Shown here one piece after another: positions 23,845 through 28,613 of a DNA stretch of 28,613 nt. The stretch comes from an uncultured Acidobacteriota bacterium. Its GTDB lineage: Bacteria; Acidobacteriota; Terriglobia; UBA7540. The stretch covers positions 1-28,613 of the forward strand of contig CALCEB010000124.1 of NCBI GenBank assembly GCA_937900045.1. The letters are read 5' to 3'. The translations under genes were made by a program, and so were the position numbers. Position 1 is the stretch's first letter; every line of letters begins with the position of its first letter. The notes beneath the pieces were generated by a model, which was given only the letters and a program-made list of their open reading frames with translations, was not told where the DNA came from and did not search any database.

Positions 23845-24315
23845 TTACCAGCGGTAGTGGGCAAAGGCCTTATTGGCCTCAGCCATACGGTGGGTATCGT
23901 CCCTCTTCTTAATGGCTCCGCCCCGATTGCTGGCGGCATCCAGTAATTCACCTGCAAGTCTCTCAATCATCGATTTTTCACTGCGCTCGCGCGCATAACC
24001 GATGATCCACCTCAGGCTCAAGGAGGTTTGACGATTCCGGTTTACTTCAACCGGCACCTGGTAGTTGGCGCCACCCACGCGGCGGCTCTTCACTTCCAGC
24101 GCCGGCTTCACGTTTTCCAAAGCTTTTTTGAATGCCTTCAGCGGATCATCACTGGTCCGCTGCCGGATCACTTCAAGCGAGCTATATACAATCCTCTGCG
24201 CCGTCGATTTCTTCCCCTCATGCATGAGGCAATTAATCATTTTCTCAACGAGAGGATTGCCGAACACCGGGTCCGGCATCGTTTCGCGACGCTCCACTGT
24301 TCCTTTACGCGGCAT
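23845..24315 (-). CDS. rpsG: 30S ribosomal protein S7 (uS7)
   Basis: 156 residues, the normal length. S7 is the assembly initiator of the small-subunit head. It begins MPRKGTVERRETMPDPVFGN, has PLVEKMINCLMHEGKKSTAQ and KSRRVGGANYQVPVEVNRNR, and ends KRDDTHRMAEANKAFAHYRW. In E. coli S7 represses its own operon by binding the rpsL-rpsG spacer; here that spacer (339 bases) is unusually long and holds a candidate ORF. Confidence 0.97.
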   Translation of the reverse strand: MPRKGTVERRETMPDPVFGNPLVEKMINCLMHEGKKSTAQRIVYSSLEVIRQRTSDDPLKAFKKALENVKPALEVKSRRVGGANYQVPVEVNRNRQTSLSLRWIIGYARERSEKSMIERLAGELLDAASNRGGAIKKRDDTHRMAEANKAFAHYRW

Positions 24316-24334
24316 AATAGCAAGTCCTCAGCCT

Positions 24335-24607
24335 TCAGCGGTCAGTCTCACCATGCAGTCTGAGACCGCCATATCCGATAGTTTGGCAGCATCCGCACTT
24401 TGCGCAAACCGCCTGCGTCATCAGCCTGTGCCCGCTGGGCGTGTGACGCTTTCGCTCAGTCCGCACGACGTTGTTTGAGACGCTTCGACTCCCACACGCA
24501 CACACTAGATGACGAGGGTATGGGCGATGGTCCTCTTTTGCAAGGCGCGGGTATCTAACAACTTCCTCACCTTTGTAGATCCCGACGCCCCCTGGCTCCA
24601 GTCTCAT
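24335..24607 (-). CDS. Candidate 90-residue Cys-rich (zinc-ribbon-like) protein between rpsL and rpsG
   Basis: An ATG at 24605-24607 is preceded by AGAGGAG at four bases, and the frame runs to TGA 24335-24337, 19 bases before rpsG and 47 after rpsL. The product begins MRLEPGGVGIYKGEEVVRYP and is basic. It contains two cysteine clusters, Cys36-x-Cys38 and Cys68-x2-Cys71 followed by Cys73-Cys74, about 30 residues apart, a layout suggesting one metal site. No family is recognised. The strong ribosome-binding site and exact fit between the genes support it. Against it, a hairpin (24345-24366) lies in its 3' end and the spacer may instead be an S7-binding regulatory RNA. Confidence 0.45.
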   Translation of the reverse strand: MRLEPGGVGIYKGEEVVRYPRLAKEDHRPYPRHLVCACGSRSVSNNVVRTERKRHTPSGHRLMTQAVCAKCGCCQTIGYGGLRLHGETDR

Positions 24608-24654
24608 GGTTCTCCTCTTCGGCATCATCACAGCACCTACTGCCTTCTGATTTC

Positions 24655-25032
24655 TTACGATGCCTTCGGTCTCTTGGCGCCGTATTTTGAGCGGCCCTGG
24701 CGGCGGTCCGCAACTCCTGCCGAATCCAACGTTCCGCGAATCACGTGATAGCGAACACCGGGCAGATCTTTGACGCGGCCGCCACGAATCAACACAATCG
24801 AGTGCTCTTGCAGGTTGTGACCGACACCCGGAATGTAGGTGGTTACTTCCATGCTGTTCGTGAGGCGCACGCGGGCCACTTTGCGCAAAGCCGAATTCGG
24901 CTTCTTCGGCGTCTGGGTATAGACGCGAATGCAAACGCCGCGCTTCTGCGGGCAGCCTTCCAGAGCCGGGCTCGAAGTCTTGTAGCGCGGTGACTTTCTA
25001 CCAAGACGAACCATTTGGCTGAACGTGGGCAA
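24655..25032 (-). CDS. rpsL: 30S ribosomal protein S12 (uS12)
   Basis: 125 residues. S12 controls decoding accuracy. It starts at TTG 25030-25032 (TTG CCC ACG TTC), matching the conserved MPTFSQMVRLGR; frames opening further upstream are rejected. The decoding loops TPKKPNSALRK (Lys43) and VKDLPGVRYH (Lys88, Asp89) are the common streptomycin-sensitive residues; Asp89 is the RimO target in E. coli. A weak AAAGG lies 11-15 bases upstream. First gene after the str promoter. Confidence 0.96.
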   Translation of the reverse strand: MPTFSQMVRLGRKSPRYKTSSPALEGCPQKRGVCIRVYTQTPKKPNSALRKVARVRLTNSMEVTTYIPGVGHNLQEHSIVLIRGGRVKDLPGVRYHVIRGTLDSAGVADRRQGRSKYGAKRPKAS

Positions 25033-25080
25033 TTCAGTAGTTACCTTTCTCAACTCTGCAATCCCGCTTCTCAGGAGCAC

Positions 25081-25095
25081 ACTCTCAGTGAGAGT
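25081..25095 (-). promoter_or_regulatory. Leader hairpin upstream of rpsL
   Basis: ACTCTC and GAGAGT form a 6-bp perfect stem with a 3-base loop in the untranslated leader between the -10 box and the rpsL start. It is short and of unknown effect. Confidence 0.35.
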
Positions 25096-25118
25096 TTCGC
25101 TCAGGGCGCATCCTTTCA

Positions 25119-25148
25119 AATTTAGCAAACGAAATGAAATCCTGTCAA
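25119..25148 (-). promoter_or_regulatory. Sigma-70-type promoter for the str operon
   Basis: Read on the minus strand, a consensus -35 TTGACA (25143-25148) is followed after 18 bases by TAAATT (25119-25124). The spacer contains TTTCATTTCGTTTGC, AT-rich against the GC-rich background. The expected start lies near 25111, leaving a leader of about 80 bases before rpsL. It falls in the frr-rpsL gap, one of few places in the superoperon with a recognisable promoter. Confidence 0.7.
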
Positions 25149-25200
25149 GCAGCGGAAAGAGAATTCTTTAAAAAATCCGGGCTTTCTCAGGCGGCGTTCC

Positions 25201-25764
25201 TTACAGTTCCAAAATCTCCTGCTCCTTCGCCTTGCCGTGCGCCTCAAGCTTTTCAATAAACTCGTCGGTCAGTTTCTGGATTTCCTCAAGGGCGCGGCGC
25301 TCATCATCCTCGGAGATGGCTTTATCCTTCAGCAGTTTTTTCAAAGCCTCATTCGAGTCGCGGCGGGCGTTGCGCACGGTCATGCGGTGTTGCTCCATCA
25401 CCTTATGGAGGTGCTTTACTAGATCTTTACGCCGTTCCTCGGTGAGCGCCGGAATCGGCACTCGTAGAATCTTTCCGTCGTTCATCGGGTTCAATCCGAG
25501 GTCCGAAGAGCGGATGGCTTTTTCAATTGCTGGAAGCAAGCCCGGATCCCACGGCTGCACCGTCAGCATGGTCGCCTCCGGAACGCCCAGTGTCGCCACT
25601 TGGTTCAAAGGCGTGGGAGTCCCGTAATAATCCACCCGGATGTGGTCAAGCACCGTTGCTGAGGCCCGGCCCGTACGGAGCGCTGCAAGCTCGTGCTGGA
25701 AGTCCTCCACGGCCTTAACCATCTTACTTTTTGCCTGGCTTACCGTTTCCTTGATCATCGCCAT
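25201..25764 (-). CDS. frr: Ribosome recycling factor
   Basis: 187 residues, the usual ~185. RRF splits the post-termination ribosome with EF-G. The three-helix bundle is seen in the repeated Arg/Glu/Lys-rich stretches, and the conserved block VDYYGTPTPLNQVATLGVPE plus ALTEERRKDLVKHLHKVMEQ are diagnostic. ATG 25762-25764 follows pyrH by 16 bases. A T-run of six lies downstream on the transcript, but I see no good stem for a terminator before the str promoter. Confidence 0.97.
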   Translation of the reverse strand: MAMIKETVSQAKSKMVKAVEDFQHELAALRTGRASATVLDHIRVDYYGTPTPLNQVATLGVPEATMLTVQPWDPGLLPAIEKAIRSSDLGLNPMNDGKILRVPIPALTEERRKDLVKHLHKVMEQHRMTVRNARRDSNEALKKLLKDKAISEDDERRALEEIQKLTDEFIEKLEAHGKAKEQEILEL

Positions 25765-25780
25765 GAACCCCGAGATTTCC

Positions 25781-26497
25781 TCACCGCTCGACCAGCGACC
25801 CGACCTTCTCGCCGGTCACCACCCGCATCAGATTGCCCGGCACGTTGAGATTGAAAATAATGATCGGCAAGCCGTTATCCATGCAAAGGGATATTGCCGT
25901 GGTATCCATCACCGCCAGGCGCTTCGAAAGCACGTCCAGATAAGTAATCCGGGAAAACATCTTGGCATCCGGATCTTTCACCGGGTCAGCGTCATAAACC
26001 CCGTCCACCTTGGTGGCTTTCAGGATCACCTCCGCCTTGATCTCCATGGCGCGAAGCGCCGCAGCGGTGTCCGTTGAGAAATAGGGATTGCCGATTCCTC
26101 CTGCCAGTATCACCACCCGGCCCTTTTCCAGATGGCGAATTGCGCGCCGGCGGATAAAAGGCTCCGCCACCTCGCGCATCTCAATGGCTGTAACGACGCG
26201 GGTATGAGCCCCGAACTTTTCGAGGGCATCCTGCAAGGCCAGAGCATTGATAATAGTGGCAAGCATGCCCATGTGGTCAGCAACCACGCGGTCAATCCCG
26301 CTCGCCGAGGCGGCCACGCCGCGGATAAAGTTTCCGCCGCCCACCACTACCGCCACCTGCACCCCCAGGTCGCGAACCTCTTGAACCTCCGAGGCAATCC
26401 TCCGTACAATCTCCGGATCCACGCCAAAGCCCTGATTACCCATCAACGCTTCGCCACTCAGCTTCAGCACAATCCGGTGAAACGCAGGTTCGCCCAT
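25781..26497 (-). CDS. pyrH: Uridylate kinase (UMP kinase)
   Basis: 238 residues. PyrH phosphorylates UMP to UDP for RNA synthesis and is often co-transcribed with frr. It belongs to the amino-acid-kinase fold: KLSGEAL at 12-18, GGGNFIRG at 53-60, DHMGMLAT at 74-81, then AGGIGNPYFSTDTAAALRA and KATKVDGVYDADP. It sits between tsf (9 bases) and frr in the standard order. Confidence 0.97.
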   Translation of the reverse strand: MGEPAFHRIVLKLSGEALMGNQGFGVDPEIVRRIASEVQEVRDLGVQVAVVVGGGNFIRGVAASASGIDRVVADHMGMLATIINALALQDALEKFGAHTRVVTAIEMREVAEPFIRRRAIRHLEKGRVVILAGGIGNPYFSTDTAAALRAMEIKAEVILKATKVDGVYDADPVKDPDAKMFSRITYLDVLSKRLAVMDTTAISLCMDNGLPIIIFNLNVPGNLMRVVTGEKVGSLVER

Positions 26498-26506
26498 AAT
26501 CCGGCC

Positions 26507-27169
26507 CTAGGCCTTTGAGCCATCCTCCGATCCGGCTGCCAGGCTGGCGTTGGCCGAGGGGGAGCGGTCTGCCTCTCCCACTTTGAAGCGTGCAAACCGC
26601 CGCACGGCAATGTTCTCCCCGAACTTGGCAATCTTCAAGTTTATCAGCTCTCGCACGGTCGAATTTCCGGACGGGTCCTTGATGAAATGCTGCTCGTAGA
26701 GGCAATGGTCCTCGTAATACTTCTCAAGCCGTCCCTCCACAATGCGGTCCACCACCGCCTCGGGCTTTCCGGAAGCCAGCGCCTGCTCGCGCAGAATCTC
26801 CCGCTCGCGCTGCAACATCTCGGCTGGTACTTCATCTTTCCGCACATAACGCGGATCGGTCGCGCAAATCTGCATGGCAAGGTCGTGCGCCAAAGCCTGA
26901 AACTCCTCGTTCCGGGCTACAAAATCCGACTCGCAGTTTAATTCCACCATCACCGCGATCTTGGCGCCAGGATGGATATAGGAACCCACAATTCCTTCGT
27001 TGGTCAAACGCTCCGCCTTTTTCGCCGCCGCCGCCTGACCCCTTTTGCGCAACACCGTGAAAGCCTGTTCCAGATCGCCTTTGGCCTCTTCCAGCGCCTT
27101 CTTGCACTCCATCATGGGGGCGCCGCTCATTTCACGCAATTTCTTCACAGTTTCCGCCGGAACACTCAT
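26507..27169 (-). CDS. tsf: Elongation factor Ts (short form)
   Basis: 220 residues. EF-Ts exchanges GDP for GTP on EF-Tu. It starts with the UBA-like LREMSGAPMMECKKALEEA and has GSYIHPGAKIAVMVELNCES and DFVARNEEFQAL, the conserved core. It is much shorter than the ~283-residue E. coli form and fits the single-core type of Thermus and cyanobacteria. The end (~16 residues, GEADRSPSANASLAAGSEDG) is low-complexity. It follows rpsB by 87 bases. Confidence 0.96.
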   Translation of the reverse strand: MSVPAETVKKLREMSGAPMMECKKALEEAKGDLEQAFTVLRKRGQAAAAKKAERLTNEGIVGSYIHPGAKIAVMVELNCESDFVARNEEFQALAHDLAMQICATDPRYVRKDEVPAEMLQREREILREQALASGKPEAVVDRIVEGRLEKYYEDHCLYEQHFIKDPSGNSTVRELINLKIAKFGENIAVRRFARFKVGEADRSPSANASLAAGSEDGSKA

Positions 27170-27256
27170 TCTTTTCAGCTCTCCTTACTTCAACGGGAAC
27201 CCCATACCGCCATCCCCGCCTTCGTCATGGGGCCAAGCGGGAACAGACCGCATCAC

Positions 27257-28225
27257 TTAGCGATGGTCCTCATGAACTGACTCTTCCGGTCCCCCTCGCT
27301 TGCCACCCGGAACCCTGCGTTTTCCCCGAGGAACGCGCACGCGGTCATCAGCCAGTTCTTCGGCTTCCGTCACCGTGCCCGGGGCTGTGGGCGGAACCTC
27401 CAGGAATCCCATTTCCTCCACCGGCATCTGTCCGGCGGCAGCCAAGCGGTCTTCCTCAAAAGCCGCTCGCTCGCGTTCAGCCTCCAGCTCTTCAGCGGCG
27501 CGCTCGAAGGCAATCTTTTCTTCCTCCAACCGCTTCTGCTCGGCGGACTGGCGCCCTTCGATCACTGCATCGGAAATGCGAGAAGTGAACAACCGGATGG
27601 ACCGCAGCGCATCGTCATTGCCGGGGATCACGTAGTCCACCACGTCTGGATCGCAATTGGTATCCACAATCGCAACCACCGGAATTCCAAGCTTGCGAGC
27701 TTCCTGCACGGCAATGTGCTCGTTGTTCGAATCGACCACGAAAAGAGCATCCGGCAATCCCGGCATTTCCTTAATGCCTGCCAGGTTATGGTCCAGATGT
27801 TTACGCTCGTGTTCGAGCTTCAGGACCTCTTTCTTAGGAAGCAATTCATAGCGTCCGTCGCGGCTCATCTCCTCAAGCTCCCGAAGCCGCTGGATAGACT
27901 TCTGGATGGTCGAGAAATTGGTCAGAAGTCCGCCGAGCCACCGGTGGTTCACATAAAACATGGAGCATCGCGACGCCTCCTCGGCGATCGCCTCCTGCGC
28001 CTGCCGCTTAGTGCCGACGAACAGCAGACAGCTCCCGCCCTGGGCAAGATCGGCGACAAATTTTGCCGCTTCCTTGAAGAGCTTCAAGGTCTTTTGCAGG
28101 TCGATGATGTAAATGCCGTTTCGCTCTCCGTAGATGTACTCCTTCATCTTGGGATTCCAACGGCGTGTCTGGTGTCCAAAGTGGACGCCCGCCTCCAGAA
28201 ATTCTTTCATGCTAATAGTGGCCAA
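27257..28225 (-). CDS. rpsB: 30S ribosomal protein S2 (uS2) with long C-terminal extension
   Basis: 322 residues from TTG 28223-28225; AAGGAGG lies four bases upstream and the start reads MATISMKEFLEAGVHFGHQT, close to the family N terminus (ATG 28208-28210 is a possible alternative). S2 lies at the mRNA exit side of the small subunit. The core has WNPKMKEYIYGERNGIYIID and VDTNCDPDVVDYVIPGNDDA. After about residue 225 comes an extension of ~95 residues rich in Glu, Arg, Ala and Gly, so the protein exceeds the usual ~240-260. An open reading frame reaching upstream to 28381 is not supported as the start. Confidence 0.96.
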   Translation of the reverse strand: MATISMKEFLEAGVHFGHQTRRWNPKMKEYIYGERNGIYIIDLQKTLKLFKEAAKFVADLAQGGSCLLFVGTKRQAQEAIAEEASRCSMFYVNHRWLGGLLTNFSTIQKSIQRLRELEEMSRDGRYELLPKKEVLKLEHERKHLDHNLAGIKEMPGLPDALFVVDSNNEHIAVQEARKLGIPVVAIVDTNCDPDVVDYVIPGNDDALRSIRLFTSRISDAVIEGRQSAEQKRLEEEKIAFERAAEELEAERERAAFEEDRLAAAGQMPVEEMGFLEVPPTAPGTVTEAEELADDRVRVPRGKRRVPGGKRGGPEESVHEDHR

Positions 28226-28418
28226 AATTCCTCCTTCAACTCGACCCAAATCCCGTGCAAGCACCGCGGAACGAGCCTCCGCAAGGGCCGGGAAAGTCAG
28301 CGTCCAAACATATCCAGCCCACAAGCCACGGGACCGGACGCCTAGGTTGGAATAGATCGAAGGGCGGGTCAGGGAACGCAACCACCCCGCTCAGCCTTGC
28401 GCCGGGCGGGGATAAAAC

Positions 28419-28568
28419 CTAGCGTTTCGAGAATTGGAAGCGCTTCCGGGCGCCTTTCTGCCCGTACTTCTTACGCTCTTTGATCCGCGAGTCCCGCGTC
28501 AAAAAACCACCGGCGCGGAGCCGCGACCGCAACTCCGGATTAAAGGCCAGCAGCGCCCGCGCCATACC
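28419..28568 (-). CDS. rpsI: 30S ribosomal protein S9 (uS9), 3' end only
   Basis: Only the last 49 residues are present, ending in the family signature: MARALLAFNPELRSRLRAGG, then FLTRDSRIKERKKYGQKGAR and KRFQFSKR before TAG 28419-28421. S9 is a head protein whose C-terminal tail contacts P-site tRNA. The rest is lost because the contig runs into adapter sequence at 28569. In this gene order rplM would be expected before it. The internal Met is not the start. Confidence 0.93.
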   Translation of the reverse strand, partial: GMARALLAFNPELRSRLRAGGFLTRDSRIKERKKYGQKGARKRFQFSKR

Positions 28569-28613
28569 CTGTCTCTTATACACATCTCCGAGCCCACGAG
28601 ACAGGCAGAAATC
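28569..28613. other. Untrimmed Nextera transposase adapter plus i7 index
   Basis: The mosaic end CTGTCTCTTATACACATCT (28569-28587) is followed by CCGAGCCCACGAGAC, then AGGCAGAA and ATC. This is the read-2 side of the Nextera adapter, an index that I recall as N703, and the first bases of the flow-cell primer site. It is a library artefact, not biology. Confidence 0.97.

Noticed and set aside
24335..24934. Full 199-codon minus-strand frame ending at the candidate Cys-rich ORF
   Set aside because: Its first ~110 codons overlap rpsL in another frame and look like a shadow. Only the last 90 codons, with their own ribosome-binding site, are kept.
25170..25175. T6 run after frr as an intrinsic terminator
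   Set aside because: The sequence before it does not form a stable stem by eye.

Overview
The window is one end of a bacterial contig (about 58% GC by eye). It carries an almost complete ribosomal-protein superoperon on the minus strand (about 28568 down to 2896) and, beyond its 3' end, about 2.6 kb of decayed mobile DNA (1-2667). The protein sequences are ordinary bacterial ones. The gene order, the style of the repeats and the transposase and integrase remnants resemble Acidobacteriota, but that placement is an inference from memory. A complete rpsC, rplB or rpoA would settle it.

Layout in the direction of transcription (right to left): partial rpsI, rpsB, tsf, pyrH, frr; then a good sigma-70-type promoter; rpsL, a candidate 90-residue cysteine-containing ORF, rpsG, fusA, two unrecognised coupled genes (156 and 91 residues), tuf; then without a break the S10 block (rpsJ rplC rplD rplW rplB rpsS rplV rpsC rplP rpmC rpsQ), the spc block (rplN rplX rplE rpsN rpsH rplF rplR rpsE rpmD rplO secY adk map infA rpmJ) and the alpha block (rpsM rpsK rpsD rpoA rplQ). 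The genes make the ribosome, its factors (IF-1, EF-Tu, EF-G, EF-Ts, RRF), the export channel, the RNA polymerase alpha subunit and three housekeeping enzymes. Many neighbours overlap by 1-4 bases, which suggests translational coupling.

Three short non-coding elements with imperfect terminal inverted repeats (MITE-like) are visible: 1182-1354, which cuts off a tyrosine-recombinase ORF; 2667-2862, just past rplQ; and 14380-14537, inside the operon between rplP and rpmC. The left flank also holds a 5'-truncated DDE transposase, a frameshifted excisionase-type HTH gene, and one intact-looking membrane methyltransferase gene (1932-2504).

The last 45 bases (28569-28613) are not genomic. They match the Nextera transposase adapter followed by an i7 index, so the contig ends in untrimmed adapter and rpsI is cut there.

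The most interesting unexplained items are the candidate Cys-rich ORF between rpsL and rpsG, the two-gene insertion between fusA and tuf, and the inverted-repeat element inside the S10 block.
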